From positions 186,001 through 250,000 of the forward strand of contig NZ_LIPW01000004.1 in assembly GCF_001418345.1 (NCBI RefSeq): a DNA stretch of 64,000 bases, read 5' to 3'. How positions within the stretch are numbered: the stretch's first letter is position 1; each line of letters opens with the position of its first letter. The notes under the pieces are model-generated. The model was not told the DNA's origin, searched no databases, and was given only the letters and a program-made list of their open reading frames with translations. The translations under genes were made by a program, and so were the position numbers. This stretch comes from Pseudidiomarina woesei (GTDB lineage: Bacteria; Pseudomonadota; Gammaproteobacteria; Enterobacterales; Alteromonadaceae). This document shows, piece after piece, positions 9,962 to 19,542 of this stretch.

Positions 9962-10626
9962 TACTCACTGCCTTCTATACCATCATGTTCTTTGACAGTT
10001 TCTTGAGCTTTTTCACGCAATAAAGCAATGGTTCCGTCTATGCCATTACTACGAATAACAGCATTAATTTCAGCTTGTTTGCTATTGAGCAAGCTTACGC
10101 CTTCAACCACCAGATCATATGCTTTCCATAGGTTGTCGTCTTTGTCGAAGCGCATTTTAAAATCCATGCGCACAGGCGGCCCGCCTTCTTGTAACAGACG
10201 TGTATTAACCACCACCATTTTACTGTTCGGGTCAAACCGCGAAGCGTCGCCAAATTGAATGGTGTGCTTGGTTTCATCAAACTGCGTGAAAGCACCAGCG
10301 TAGGTGGTAATTAAATAATCACGAAACACGGTATAAAATTCTTGGCGCTGTTCTTCGGTGGTTTGTGTTAGGTTGCGCCCGAGCACACGCTTTGCCGCAT
10401 AGACATAATCAACATATGGCATCATTTCTTCACGAATAACCACTCGAATATGATTGATGTCTTGATCAATCAACTCGCGATCAGCTTTGATGCGCTCAAG
10501 TGTATTGCTGGCAAGTTTCTCCAACAAAATGTACGGATTATCGTCACGAATTAACTCCGCTTGGGCGTTATGAACGCCAGCTAACGTGAACAAACTAATA
10601 CAGACTGCCATGAACCACTTTTTCAT
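9961..10626 (-). CDS. mlaC: Periplasmic phospholipid-binding protein MlaC
   Basis: Soluble lipid shuttle between the outer-membrane MlaA complex and inner-membrane MlaFEDB. The 221-residue precursor has a signal peptide MKKWFMAVCISLFTLAGVH ending AQA, then the Ttg2D/MlaC domain with DINHIRVVIREEMMPYVDY and KRVLGRNL. The ATG at 10626 is preceded by AAGGAG; a longer in-frame extension would bury the signal peptide. It lies ten bases after mlaD. Confidence 0.93.
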   Translation of the reverse strand: MKKWFMAVCISLFTLAGVHNAQAELIRDDNPYILLEKLASNTLERIKADRELIDQDINHIRVVIREEMMPYVDYVYAAKRVLGRNLTQTTEEQRQEFYTVFRDYLITTYAGAFTQFDETKHTIQFGDASRFDPNSKMVVVNTRLLQEGGPPVRMDFKMRFDKDDNLWKAYDLVVEGVSLLNSKQAEINAVIRSNGIDGTIALLREKAQETVKEHDGIEGSE

Positions 10627-10636
10627 GCTGAACTCC

Positions 10637-11104
10637 TTAGTCGTTGCCTTGGCCGAATAAGAACTGGCCAATCAAGTCCTCTAGCACTAATGCTGATTTG
10701 GTGTCGTAGATATAATCACCATCTTCGAGCATCTCAACCGTGTCATCAATAAAGCCAGGGTTTAAGCCAATATACTGCTCACCCAATAAGCCCGACGTTA
10801 ATATTGAGACCGACGTTGTGTCAGAAAATTCATTGTATTTTTGGCTAATGGTCATTTCGACCAACGGCTCGTAATAATCGCCCACTAATGAAATTTTGCT
10901 GACGCGGCCAACTACCACACCGCCTACTTTTACCGGCGAGCGCTCTTTTAAGCCACCGATGTTGTCGAATTTTGCGAATAATTTATAGGTTTCACCGTTT
11001 GTTAACACATTGGTGTTAGCGGCTTTTAAACCTAAAAATAACAAGGCCAAAATACCAATGATGACAAACAACCCAACTGCTAATTGTGTATTTCTTGATT
11101 CCAT
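10637..11104 (-). CDS. mlaD: MCE-domain lipid transporter subunit MlaD
   Basis: Inner-membrane MCE protein that forms a hexameric ring on MlaE and carries phospholipid through its pore. It has 155 residues with one N-terminal helix (about 7-26) and the MCE domain (about 38-117), including GLKERSPVKVGGVVVGRV and SGLLGEQYIGL. The protein is shorter than E. coli MlaD (183), with the difference at the C-terminus. It is five bases downstream of mlaE. Confidence 0.93.
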   Translation of the reverse strand: MESRNTQLAVGLFVIIGILALLFLGLKAANTNVLTNGETYKLFAKFDNIGGLKERSPVKVGGVVVGRVSKISLVGDYYEPLVEMTISQKYNEFSDTTSVSILTSGLLGEQYIGLNPGFIDDTVEMLEDGDYIYDTKSALVLEDLIGQFLFGQGND

Positions 11105-11109
11105 GGTCT

Positions 11110-11886
11110 TTATCCAAACATCAATGCGGTTAAAACAAAATCGAGCCCCAGAACTGCTAAGGACGCAGTCACAACAGTCGATGTGGTTGCTCGGCTAATA
11201 CCGACCGACGTCGGTGTACATTGAAAGCCTTTATGCAACGCTATCCAAGTAACAACGAAGGCAAACACTAAGCTTTTGATGACGCCGTTAAGAATGTCTT
11301 GTCCCCACTCCACGTTCGACTGCATAACCGACCAGAACGCGCCGTCGTCAACACCTAACCAACGTACGCCAACTAAATAGCCGCCGTATATGCCTACCGC
11401 TGAAAATACCAGCGCCAATATAGGCATGCTGTAAAAGCCGGCCCAAAAACGTGGCGAAATAACGCGCCGCAACGGGTCTACTCCCATCATTTCTAGACTG
11501 GACAGCTGTTCGGTTGCTTTCATTAAACCAATTTCCGCGGTTAACGCTGAGCCTGCGCGGCCAGCAAATAAAAGCGCCGTAACCACTGGCCCTAACTCAC
11601 GCAACAACGACAAAGCGACCATTGGCCCAAGCGACTGCTCAGCTCCAAAATCAACTAAAATCGTATAGCCTTGTAGACCAAGTACCATACCAATGAACAA
11701 ACCGCTGACTACTATAATTAGTAACGAAAGCACTCCCACTGAGTACATTTGTTGCATGAGCAAAGGCCATGACTTACGTAATTGGGGCTTACCAATTAAG
11801 GCGCGCATTAGCATAAAAAATGCGGCACCGGCGCCGGCAACCGAATCTAAGGTCGCTTTTCCTAGCGCAGCAACACGATCAAGCAT
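11110..11886 (-). CDS. mlaE: Lipid-asymmetry ABC transporter permease MlaE
   Basis: Membrane subunit of MlaFEDB with five to six hydrophobic segments in 258 residues. Family signatures include [30 protein letters not shown], the [13 protein letters not shown] cytoplasmic helix and [12 protein letters not shown]. The start overlaps the mlaF 3' end by eight bases, indicating coupled translation. Confidence 0.95.
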   Translation of the reverse strand: MLDRVAALGKATLDSVAGAGAAFFMLMRALIGKPQLRKSWPLLMQQMYSVGVLSLLIIVVSGLFIGMVLGLQGYTILVDFGAEQSLGPMVALSLLRELGPVVTALLFAGRAGSALTAEIGLMKATEQLSSLEMMGVDPLRRVISPRFWAGFYSMPILALVFSAVGIYGGYLVGVRWLGVDDGAFWSVMQSNVEWGQDILNGVIKSLVFAFVVTWIALHKGFQCTPTSVGISRATTSTVVTASLAVLGLDFVLTALMFG

Positions 11887-12715
11887 GGTCGCTCCCTAAC
11901 AAATCATCTTCTAATGTTGACGCCTTATAATGAAATGGCACTGGCCCGTCTGCTTCACCATGTAAAAACTGATGAATGAGCGGATCATCCGACTGCTTCA
12001 ACTGCGCCGGAGTTCCGTGCCCCACTACCTGTTTGTCCGCCAAAATATAGACGTAGTCTGCAATGGTCATTACTTCTGCTATGTCATGAGTCACCACAAT
12101 GCTGGTTAAGCCTAACGACTCATTGAGCTCTTTAATAAGCTTAACAATGACACCCATTGAGATAGGATCTTGGCCGGCAAATGGCTCATCGTACAAAATG
12201 AGTTCAGGGTCTAGCGCAATGGCTCGCGCTAAAGCAGCACGCCGCGCCATGCCACCAGACAGCTCGGCCGGCATTAAATCGCGCGCACCGCGCAACCCAA
12301 CGGCCTCAAGCTTCATTTTGACAATAGTGTCGATAATTTCTTCAGGAAGTTGGCTATGTTCACGCAGCGGAAAAGCAATGTTGTCGTACACTGTCATGTC
12401 AGTAAATAGTGCACCGCTTTGAAACAGCATGCTCATGCGCTTTCGCAGTTCATAAAGGTCACGCCGATTAAGCTTGTGCACGTTATGCCCCGCAAACTCA
12501 ATACTGCCTTGCTGCGGATACAGCTGGGCACCAATGAGCCGCAGCAATGTTGTTTTACCAATGCCACTAGGGCCCATTACGGCGGTGATTTTTCCGCGCG
12601 GAACGCGCATGGAAAGGTTTTGATAAACTTGGTGTGCGCCAAAACTATGCGCGAAGTGCAAGTTATCAATCACCACAAGGGCATCATCTAAAGCAGAATT
12701 TTCCACTTGTCGCAC
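11879..12715 (-). CDS. mlaF: Lipid-asymmetry ABC transporter ATPase MlaF
   Basis: ATPase that powers MlaFEDB. In 278 residues the Walker A GPSGIGKT (48-55), signature ELSGGMARR and Walker [14 protein letters not shown] are all intact. The start is GTG at 12715, with GGAG about ten bases upstream; another GTG three codons inside is possible. It is the first gene of the mla operon and is divergent from kdsD with 176 bases between. The yrbG calcium/sodium antiporter gene that sits here in E. coli is absent. Confidence 0.93.
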   Translation of the reverse strand: MRQVENSALDDALVVIDNLHFAHSFGAHQVYQNLSMRVPRGKITAVMGPSGIGKTTLLRLIGAQLYPQQGSIEFAGHNVHKLNRRDLYELRKRMSMLFQSGALFTDMTVYDNIAFPLREHSQLPEEIIDTIVKMKLEAVGLRGARDLMPAELSGGMARRAALARAIALDPELILYDEPFAGQDPISMGVIVKLIKELNESLGLTSIVVTHDIAEVMTIADYVYILADKQVVGHGTPAQLKQSDDPLIHQFLHGEADGPVPFHYKASTLEDDLLGSDHA

Positions 12716-12891
12716 GCCTTTAATTCTCCTTAAACAAGCCCGCGAGTGTAACAGATTTGGGCCTTTTTCTACACCTTAAGGCGGTAAAATTTGTGACAAA
12801 TCGTTTATTTCAGTGCTTTTTACGTCTGCAATTCGGTTTTCGATCGGGTATTATTGTAAACAATCTTATTTTGGCGGAGCTATTCACAGTT

Positions 12892-13872
12892 ATGAGCAAT
12901 TCCACCACCCAATCATTTCGTCTGTTGGGCGAACGAGTCATTGATATCGAAACAGCCGCGGTGAGCGGCTTGAAACGCTTTTTGAATGACAGTTTTGAGC
13001 AAGCCTGTGAATTGTTGTTAGCCTGTGCCGGGCGCGTCATTGTCATTGGCATGGGTAAATCGGGACATATTGGCGGTAAAATTGCCGCCACACTTGCCTC
13101 AACCGGCACCCCGGCCTTCTTTGTTCACCCCGGTGAGGCTAGCCATGGTGATTTAGGCATGATCACCGCCCAAGACGTTGTTTTGGCCATTTCTAATTCA
13201 GGTGAAACGGGTGAGCTGCTTGCCATAGCGCCGCTTATTAAGCGTCGTGGTGTTAAATTGATCAGCATGACCGGCAACCCTAATTCAACCTTAGCCGATA
13301 TTGCCGATGTGCATGTGTGCATTGCAGTTGAACAAGAAGCTTGCCCGTTGGGGCTAGCACCCACATCATCAACCACCGCCACATTAGTTATGGGTGATGC
13401 ACTAGCCGTGGCGCTATTGAATGCACGTGGTTTTACTGCAGATGACTTCGCCATGTCGCACCCTGGCGGCAGCTTAGGCCGTCGGTTGCTATTGCATATT
13501 CACGATATTATGCACAGTGGCGAGCGCATTCCACTAGTGCCCGAACAGGCAACCATTTCCGAAGCCCTACTTGAAATGTCACGCAAGGGTTTAGGTATGA
13601 CTGGCGTGACGGATAGCCAAGGCAAATTAGCAGGAATATTTACCGATGGTGATTTGCGCCGCATTTTAGACCAGCGCATGGACTTACACACTACTGCTAT
13701 TGCCAAGGTCATGACCCGCAATCCAGTCACTATAGGTCCAGATGTTTTGGCTGCCCAAGGTTTGAAGCTAATGGAAGATCGCAAAATCAACGGGTTGTTT
13801 GTCACTGACAAAAACGGCATAGCGCAAGGCGCATTAAATATGCATGACTTGCTTAAAGCGGGGGTTATGTAA
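12892..13872 (+). CDS. kdsD: D-arabinose 5-phosphate isomerase KdsD
   Basis: Interconverts ribulose 5-phosphate and arabinose 5-phosphate, the first step towards Kdo. The 326 residues comprise a SIS sugar-isomerase domain (about 35-170, VIGMGKSGHIGGKIAATLAS then HPGEASHGDLGM) and two CBS domains (about 205-326). The ATG at 12892 gives the family length (E. coli 328); the longer frame from 12757 would add a non-conserved 45-residue tail. The stop overlaps kdsC by one base. First gene of the long kds-lpt-rpoN-ptsN operon. Confidence 0.94.
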   Translation: MSNSTTQSFRLLGERVIDIETAAVSGLKRFLNDSFEQACELLLACAGRVIVIGMGKSGHIGGKIAATLASTGTPAFFVHPGEASHGDLGMITAQDVVLAISNSGETGELLAIAPLIKRRGVKLISMTGNPNSTLADIADVHVCIAVEQEACPLGLAPTSSTTATLVMGDALAVALLNARGFTADDFAMSHPGGSLGRRLLLHIHDIMHSGERIPLVPEQATISEALLEMSRKGLGMTGVTDSQGKLAGIFTDGDLRRILDQRMDLHTTAIAKVMTRNPVTIGPDVLAAQGLKLMEDRKINGLFVTDKNGIAQGALNMHDLLKAGVM

Positions 13873-14441
13873 TGACGCTTAACAACTGCGAATATATCAG
13901 TACTTGGTATGGCGATATTGCGCAACCGTTATTCGAGCGTTTTACCACTATAAAACTAGTGGTATGCGATGTTGATGGCGTTTTTTCTGACGGTCGTATT
14001 TACTTAGGGAATAGCGGTGAAGAACTCAAAGCTTTTCATACGCGCGATGGTTTTGGCGTAAAAGCTCTCATTAATGCTGGTATTGAAGTGGCTGTGATTA
14101 CTGGGCGGCGTTCGGCAATTGTTGAAAATCGTATGACGGCATTGGGGGTAAAACATATTTTCCAAGGTCAAGAAGACAAACTAAGCAGCTTTGAAAGCCT
14201 CGCTAACTCGCTTGGTTTTGCGACGCACGAAATAGCCGCTATTGGTGATGACATTCCTGATTTAGACATGCTAAAAGCCAGCGGTTTAGCTGTAGCAGTA
14301 CAAGACGCCCACCCGTTTGTGCAACAGCATGCACAGTATGTCACGGCGCAGCGTGGCGGATTTGGCGCGGTACGTGAACTTAGCGATCTTATTCTTATGG
14401 CGCAAGGCCAATTGCAATTACACGGAGGCGTTAGCCTGTGA
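13872..14441 (+). CDS. kdsC: 3-deoxy-D-manno-octulosonate 8-phosphate phosphatase KdsC
   Basis: HAD-superfamily phosphatase that removes phosphate from Kdo-8-P. It has 189 residues; the nucleophile motif VCDVDGVFSDG places D33 and D35 in the active site, and AIGDDIPDLDML is the metal-binding motif IV. The family acts as a tetramer without a cap domain, in line with the short length. It starts inside the kdsD stop (TAATG) and ends in a GTGA overlap with lptC. Confidence 0.95.
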   Translation: MTLNNCEYISTWYGDIAQPLFERFTTIKLVVCDVDGVFSDGRIYLGNSGEELKAFHTRDGFGVKALINAGIEVAVITGRRSAIVENRMTALGVKHIFQGQEDKLSSFESLANSLGFATHEIAAIGDDIPDLDMLKASGLAVAVQDAHPFVQQHAQYVTAQRGGFGAVRELSDLILMAQGQLQLHGGVSL

Positions 14442-15013
14442 ACCGTAACTTGGTGCTGATTATTAGCGGAATTTTTGTCATCGCAGCACTGCTATTTTGG
14501 CGGCCATTTGCCGACAACAATGATGAGCAAGAGCAACAAGGCTACCGCGAAATAAAACCTGACTTTACCGCACAGGGTTTAATCGTGAGGGTTTATGATG
14601 CCAATGGCGAGCTCGATCACCGTATTGCGGCCGACGAAATGACTCACTATAGCCCCATCGGTTTAACCGAGCTTACTGCGCCTACCTATATAACGCAGAT
14701 AGATGACCAGGGGGCGCTGTGGCAGGTGCAGGCAGAGCAAGGCTCATTTTATGCCGATAAAAGTTTGGTTTTAGAACGAAATATTGAGATGATCAGTCTC
14801 TCTGCTACAGAATTTATTGAACGTATTGAAACGAGTTACCTGACTATTGATACATTGCAAGAAACTGTAGAAACTGAGCAGCCGGTGGTCATTTATGGCC
14901 GCGATTTTACGGTAAAAGGCGAAGGTATGCGCGCTGATATGCGCGCTCAAACATTGGAAATGACACGACATGTTGAAACAATTTATACTGGTCGTAGCCC
15001 TGCTCGCCCTTAG
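14438..15013 (+). CDS. lptC: LPS export protein LptC
   Basis: Bitopic inner-membrane protein that receives LPS from LptB2FG and hands it to LptA. The 191 residues include one N-terminal helix (about 4-20, LVLIISGIFVIAALLFW) and a periplasmic beta-jellyroll domain. It starts with GTG in a GTGA overlap with the kdsC stop. The last 44 bases are shared with lptA in another frame. Confidence 0.9.
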   Translation: MNRNLVLIISGIFVIAALLFWRPFADNNDEQEQQGYREIKPDFTAQGLIVRVYDANGELDHRIAADEMTHYSPIGLTELTAPTYITQIDDQGALWQVQAEQGSFYADKSLVLERNIEMISLSATEFIERIETSYLTIDTLQETVETEQPVVIYGRDFTVKGEGMRADMRAQTLEMTRHVETIYTGRSPARP

Positions 15014-15503
15014 TGCTGTTGCCGCTAGCGTGGCACAAGCACAAGGTCGTGACGACTTTAACAAACCTATTCAAATAAATGCCGAAAGCGATTGGTTTGA
15101 CGTGGCGAATAAAATTGCAGTGTTTGAAAACAACGTTGTTATTCAGCAAGGGACGTTACAAATTCGTGCTGACCACTTAGAAGTCAAACGCGGTGACGAC
15201 CAATCTGATGTATTTACCGCAACTGGCACCCCTGCTGTTTACCAACAGCAATTAGATGATGGCTCGCCAATTTCAGCCGAAGCCAATAGCATTAGTTATG
15301 ACCAAGCAAAGCAAATTTTAACCTTGTCGGGCAACGTCAAAGTTTCACAAAATAACAGTGTCGTGCAGGGCAGTGAGATTATCTATAATTTTGCCACCCA
15401 ACAGATGACAGCAAATCGTGGTGAGTCTGACAGCGACCGCGTCACTACCATATTTATGCCAAAGAAAAAGAGCGACAATAATAATGAGCCGACTAATCGC
15501 TGA
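14970..15503 (+). CDS. lptA: Periplasmic LPS transport bridge protein LptA
   Basis: Forms the periplasmic bridge of LPS transport. The 177 residues begin with a signal peptide (about 1-24, ending AQA) followed by the OstA-like beta-jellyroll with [14 protein letters not shown] and the repeated [20 protein letters not shown] pattern. It begins 44 bases inside lptC and overlaps lptB by 20 bases. Confidence 0.92.
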   Translation: MLKQFILVVALLALSAVAASVAQAQGRDDFNKPIQINAESDWFDVANKIAVFENNVVIQQGTLQIRADHLEVKRGDDQSDVFTATGTPAVYQQQLDDGSPISAEANSISYDQAKQILTLSGNVKVSQNNSVVQGSEIIYNFATQQMTANRGESDSDRVTTIFMPKKKSDNNNEPTNR

Positions 15504-16209
15504 GCATTTAGCTAAGTCATACAAAAGCCGACAAGTGGTGAAAGACGTCAGCTTAACAGTTGAGTCGGGGCAAATTATTGGATTGCTCGGCCCCAATGGT
15601 GCCGGCAAAACAACCACGTTCTACATGATTGTAGGTTTGGTCAATAATGACAAAGGCCGCATCATGATTGATGACCAAGACATTTCATTGCTACCTATGC
15701 ATGAACGAGCACGACGAGGAATTGGTTATTTACCGCAAGAGTCGTCAATTTTCCGCAAGCTCACCGTGCGTGACAATATCATGGCCATTCTTGAAACTCG
15801 TAAAGACCTCGATGCGAACGGACGAGAAGAGCGCCTTGATGGGTTGCTAGAAGAATTTCATATCGGTCATATTGCTAATAGCCTAGGTATGAGCTTGTCG
15901 GGCGGGGAGCGACGCCGGGTTGAAATTGCACGCGCCCTTGCTGCTGACCCAGCATTTATTCTGTTAGACGAACCCTTTGCTGGGGTCGACCCCATTTCGG
16001 TTTTAGACATTAAAAAAATTATCGAGCATCTGCGCAATCGCGGCATTGGCGTTTTAATTACCGATCACAACGTTCGGGAAACTCTATCTGTGTGCGAACA
16101 TGCTTATATAGTTAGCCACGGGGAGTTGATTGCCAGTGGTGACGCCCATACCATCTTAAATAATCAACACGTTAAAGATGTTTATTTAGGTGAGCAGTTC
16201 ACCTTGTAG
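15484..16209 (+). CDS. lptB: LPS export ABC transporter ATPase LptB
   Basis: Cytoplasmic ATPase of LptB2FG, driving LPS extraction from the inner membrane. The 241-residue length matches E. coli. Walker [11 protein letters not shown]-loop [12 protein letters not shown], signature [15 protein letters not shown] and Walker [14 protein letters not shown] are complete. The start at 15484 ([13 protein letters not shown]) is the conserved one, lying within the lptA 3' end; a longer in-frame extension only covers lptA sequence. Confidence 0.97.
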   Translation: MSRLIAEHLAKSYKSRQVVKDVSLTVESGQIIGLLGPNGAGKTTTFYMIVGLVNNDKGRIMIDDQDISLLPMHERARRGIGYLPQESSIFRKLTVRDNIMAILETRKDLDANGREERLDGLLEEFHIGHIANSLGMSLSGGERRRVEIARALAADPAFILLDEPFAGVDPISVLDIKKIIEHLRNRGIGVLITDHNVRETLSVCEHAYIVSHGELIASGDAHTILNNQHVKDVYLGEQFTL

Positions 16210-16217
16210 GTGGTGGT

Positions 16218-17591
16218 ATGAAACAAAGCCTGCAGTTTAAATTTTCACAACAGCTGTCAATGACACCGCAGCTGCAACAAGCAATTAAACTGCTGCATTT
16301 ATCCACGCTTGAGTTACAGCAAGAAATTCAACAAGCGTTAGACGAAAATCCGCTGCTGGAACTTGAGCAAAACGACGCCGAGGGCGAAACTTCAGTTATT
16401 GAAGACAATGACCCGTGGGAGCAGTCCTGTTCGGCGGCGCTCGGCCAATCAGCCGCCGTTTACGACGGCGAGGATGCGGTTTATCAAGGCGAAACTCAAC
16501 AAACGCTGCAGGACCATTTAATTTGGCAAATGCAGTTGTCTCATTTTACTTCAACAGATGAATTAATTGCCTTGTCAATTATCGATGCGATTGACGACAG
16601 CGGTTATTTAACAGTTAGCCTTGATGATATTCTGCGCGCCGTAAATCAACAAACCGATGAAACCATTGAAGCCGACGAAGTTGCTGTGGTGCTTAAACGC
16701 ATTCAACACTTTGACCCTATCGGCGTTGGGGCGCGTGACGTTGGTGAGTGCTTACTGCTACAGCTTCAGCAATTAGCTGAGGATACCCCATGGCGAGAGC
16801 AAGCAGTGCTTATCGTACGTGAGTATTTGGCGTTATTAGGTACTCGCGATTATCGTACTTTAGCGCGTAAATTGCGCGTATCCGAGCCAGAGCTAAGCGC
16901 GGTCATCGAGCTCATTCAAACGCTGCAGCCACGCCCTGGTGAAGGCTTCGGCACCACCGACGATGACTATGTGATTCCTGACGTGTTGGTGCGCAAAAAA
17001 AATAATCGTTGGACCGTTGAGCTAAATCCGCAAAGTGTGCCTAAACTAAAGGTAAATGAGAGCTACATGCAACTTTGCCAAGGAACGCGACAAACCGACG
17101 ACATGCACTATATTCGCCAGCAAACCCAAGACGCCAAATGGTTTATTAAAAGCCTAGAAAGCCGCAACGAAACACTTTTGAAAGTAGCCAGCGCTATTGT
17201 TCTGCGCCAGCAAGGGTTCTTTGAGCATGGTGAAGAAGCCATGAAACCCATGGTACTTGCAGATATTGCAACTGCAGTAGACATGCATGAGTCAACTATT
17301 TCGCGAGTAACCACGCAAAAGTATATGCATTCACCGCGCGGTGTGTTTGAATTGAAGTACTTCTTCTCAAGTCAGTTAAACACTGACAATGGCGGAGAAG
17401 CTTCATCAACGGCCATACGTGCGTTGCTGAAAAAACTAGTTGCTGCGGAAAACCCTAAAAAGCCGCTGAGTGACAGCAAATTGACTGAACTCCTCGCTGA
17501 ACAGGGTATCCAAGTAGCTAGACGGACCATTGCGAAGTATCGTGAGGCGCTAAATATCCCGCCCTCGAGTCAACGCAAACGTCTTATCTGA
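16218..17591 (+). CDS. rpoN: RNA polymerase sigma-54 factor RpoN
   Basis: Alternative sigma factor that recognises -24/-12 promoters and needs AAA+ enhancer-binding activators. In 457 residues, the Q/L-rich region I (about 1-50, [14 protein letters not shown]) is followed by an acidic region II, the core-binding domain and the DNA-binding domain. The RpoN box reads [10 protein letters not shown] at 434-443, with the usual valine replaced by isoleucine. It is eight bases after lptB and is followed by the nitrogen-PTS genes, the standard proteobacterial arrangement. Confidence 0.97.
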   Translation: MKQSLQFKFSQQLSMTPQLQQAIKLLHLSTLELQQEIQQALDENPLLELEQNDAEGETSVIEDNDPWEQSCSAALGQSAAVYDGEDAVYQGETQQTLQDHLIWQMQLSHFTSTDELIALSIIDAIDDSGYLTVSLDDILRAVNQQTDETIEADEVAVVLKRIQHFDPIGVGARDVGECLLLQLQQLAEDTPWREQAVLIVREYLALLGTRDYRTLARKLRVSEPELSAVIELIQTLQPRPGEGFGTTDDDYVIPDVLVRKKNNRWTVELNPQSVPKLKVNESYMQLCQGTRQTDDMHYIRQQTQDAKWFIKSLESRNETLLKVASAIVLRQQGFFEHGEEAMKPMVLADIATAVDMHESTISRVTTQKYMHSPRGVFELKYFFSSQLNTDNGGEASSTAIRALLKKLVAAENPKKPLSDSKLTELLAEQGIQVARRTIAKYREALNIPPSSQRKRLI

Positions 17592-17617
17592 ATCTTGGAC
17601 AAAAGAAGGAAGATGTT

Positions 17618-17905
17618 ATGCAAATTAATCTGACTGGTCATCATGTAGAAATCACTGACGCGCTACGCGAGTATGTTGATACTAAATTTAGTAAGCTAGA
17701 ACGCCACTTTGACCATATAAATAACGTCCATGTCATTTTAAATGTTGAAAAGTTAACGCAAAAAGCGGAAGCTACGCTCCATTTGAATGGCGGCGAGGTT
17801 TTCGCTGATTCGGAGCACCAAGACATGTATGCCGCCATAGACGGGCTGATTGACAAACTTGATCGGCAGGTTATTAAGCATAAAGAAAAGATGAAACGCC
17901 ACTAA
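17618..17905 (+). CDS. hpf: Ribosome hibernation promoting factor HPF (short form)
   Basis: Binds the 30S decoding region and helps store ribosomes as 100S dimers in stationary phase. At 95 residues it is the short form (E. coli HPF type), with conserved GHHVEITDALREYVDTK at the start and the basic end VIKHKEKMKRH. AAGGAAG precedes the ATG. Its place between rpoN and ptsN is conserved. Confidence 0.94.
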   Translation: MQINLTGHHVEITDALREYVDTKFSKLERHFDHINNVHVILNVEKLTQKAEATLHLNGGEVFADSEHQDMYAAIDGLIDKLDRQVIKHKEKMKRH

Positions 17906-17908
17906 ATC

Positions 17909-18355
17909 ATGGATTTATCCACTTTGTTAAGCCCCGACTGCACACGTCGTGCAGTCGACGGCTCAAGTAAAAAGAAAGTACTTGAGCTCATTGGCCAACT
18001 GGCCGCCACTCGTTTGTCAGGCACCACCAGCTTTGACGTGTTCGAGAGCCTGCTGAACCGGGAGCGGCTCGGCAGTACTGGCATTGGCTTGGGTGTTGCG
18101 ATTCCACACGGTCGCTTAAGTTCAGCCAATAAGCCTGTTGCTATTCTCATGACGCTACAAGAGCCCATTGACTTTGATGCCATTGACAATCAACCGGTGG
18201 ATATAATTTTTGCGTTATTAGTGCCAGAAGATCAGCACGAGCAGCATTTACAAACTCTCGCGGCAGTTGCTCAACGTTTGAATGACAAAAATTGCACTCG
18301 AGCGTTACGCGACGCAGACAGCGATCAGGAACTCTACAACATCTTTACGGGGTAG
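17909..18355 (+). CDS. ptsN: PTS IIA-like nitrogen regulatory protein PtsN (EIIA-Ntr)
   Basis: Phosphoacceptor at the end of the PTS-Ntr phosphorelay, regulating potassium and stress functions by protein contacts. Its 148 residues contain the phospho-histidine H67 in LGVAIPHGRLSS. It starts three bases after the hpf stop and is followed by rapZ. The relay partner Npr lies two genes downstream; PtsP is not in this window. Confidence 0.95.
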   Translation: MDLSTLLSPDCTRRAVDGSSKKKVLELIGQLAATRLSGTTSFDVFESLLNRERLGSTGIGLGVAIPHGRLSSANKPVAILMTLQEPIDFDAIDNQPVDIIFALLVPEDQHEQHLQTLAAVAQRLNDKNCTRALRDADSDQELYNIFTG

Positions 18356-18364
18356 CCAGTAACA

Positions 18365-19219
18365 ATGCAGTTGATTATCGTCACAGGCCGTTCTGGCTCA
18401 GGTAAAACGATTGCACTAAGAGTCCTTGAAGACTTAGGATACTACTGTGTCGATAATATTCCGATTACGTTACTGCCGACACTTGTTCACGCGGTTATTG
18501 AGCAATACGACAAAGTTGCCGTAAGTGTCGACGTGCGCAACCTACCCGCTGATCAAAACGATTTAACCGAAGCACTCGACTTTTTACCCAGTAAAATCCA
18601 ACCTGAAATTCTTTATATAGACTCATCAGATAGCGTGTTACTGCGTCGTTTCGGTGAAACTCGTCGCTTACACCCTCTGTCACTTAACGAACTACCGTTA
18701 GCCGATGCCCTAGCAACAGAAGCTGCTATGCTTGAGCCCTTAGCTGAGCGAGCGACCTGGCGTATTGATAGTAGCGACTTGAGTGTGCACCAACTTAGCG
18801 AACAAGTTTCCGAGCGAGTGTTAGGTAAAGCAGCTTCACGTTTAATCGTCGTTTTTCAGTCTTTTGGCTACAAATATGGTTTACCTCCAGACCTAGACTA
18901 CGCCTTTGATGCGCGAATTTTACCCAACCCACATTGGGAGCCTGAGTTGAAGCCGCTAACGGGCAAAGACCCTGCCGTGCAACATTTTTTTGCGCAACAA
19001 CCACTGGTGACCAAGTTTATTCACCAACTCGAAGTGTTTTTAGAAACCTGGCTCCCGTACTTTCAGCGTAGCAATCGTAGCTATTTAACTATTGGTATTG
19101 GTTGCACCGGGGGCCAACACCGCTCGGTTTATATTGCTGAACAATTAGCCCAACGCTTTGCTGAGCAACCTTTCAAAGTACAGGTTCGCCACCGCGAAGC
19201 TAGCCGCCACAAGAAGTGA
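18365..19219 (+). CDS. rapZ: RNase adapter protein RapZ
   Basis: P-loop protein which in E. coli binds the GlmZ/GlmY small RNAs and RNase E to control glucosamine-6-phosphate synthase, linking LPS and peptidoglycan precursor supply. In 284 residues the Walker A GRSGSGKT (8-15) and the C-terminal domain with GCTGGQHRSVYIAEQLA and VRHREASRHKK are complete. It ends in a GTGA overlap with npr. Confidence 0.95.
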   Translation: MQLIIVTGRSGSGKTIALRVLEDLGYYCVDNIPITLLPTLVHAVIEQYDKVAVSVDVRNLPADQNDLTEALDFLPSKIQPEILYIDSSDSVLLRRFGETRRLHPLSLNELPLADALATEAAMLEPLAERATWRIDSSDLSVHQLSEQVSERVLGKAASRLIVVFQSFGYKYGLPPDLDYAFDARILPNPHWEPELKPLTGKDPAVQHFFAQQPLVTKFIHQLEVFLETWLPYFQRSNRSYLTIGIGCTGGQHRSVYIAEQLAQRFAEQPFKVQVRHREASRHKK

Positions 19220-19506
19220 GATTGACCGTGTCTGATGTTGTTCGCCGTACCGTCACTATTCGTAACAAACTTGGTTTGCACGCGCGCGCCGCAACCAAGC
19301 TCGCCAAACTAAGCCACCAGTTTCAAGCGAAAGTTCAGATTGTACAGGGCGAACAACAAGTCGATGCTTCAAGCGTTATGTGTTTATTGCTACTGGCAAG
19401 CGGTCAGGGACGGGAAATTGACGTCGTTGCACAAGGTGAAGATGCGGTTGAGGCCGTGGATGCAATTGCGAACTTAATTGAATCACGCTTTGACGAAGAG
19501 CAATGA
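19216..19506 (+). CDS. npr: Phosphocarrier protein NPr (HPr-like)
   Basis: HPr-like carrier of the nitrogen PTS that passes phosphate from PtsP to PtsN. It has 96 residues; the active histidine is H22 in NKLGLHARAATKLA, and VDASSVMCLLLLASGQG is the usual helix-2 block. The start is GTG overlapping the rapZ stop; a second GTG five codons later would also leave the domain whole. Confidence 0.93.
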   Translation: MRLTVSDVVRRTVTIRNKLGLHARAATKLAKLSHQFQAKVQIVQGEQQVDASSVMCLLLLASGQGREIDVVAQGEDAVEAVDAIANLIESRFDEEQ

Positions 19507-19542
19507 TGCGGTAAACTTCTCAAATTATTGAGGGGTTTATCT

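Noticed and set aside
12716-12891. Short gene (yrbG remnant) between mlaF and kdsD
   Set aside because: The gap is only 176 bases and its translation shows no similarity to an ion antiporter; it should hold the divergent promoters.
12757-12891. 45-residue N-terminal extension of KdsD
   Set aside because: Would exceed the family length and has no conserved features; the ATG at 12892 restores the usual N-terminus.
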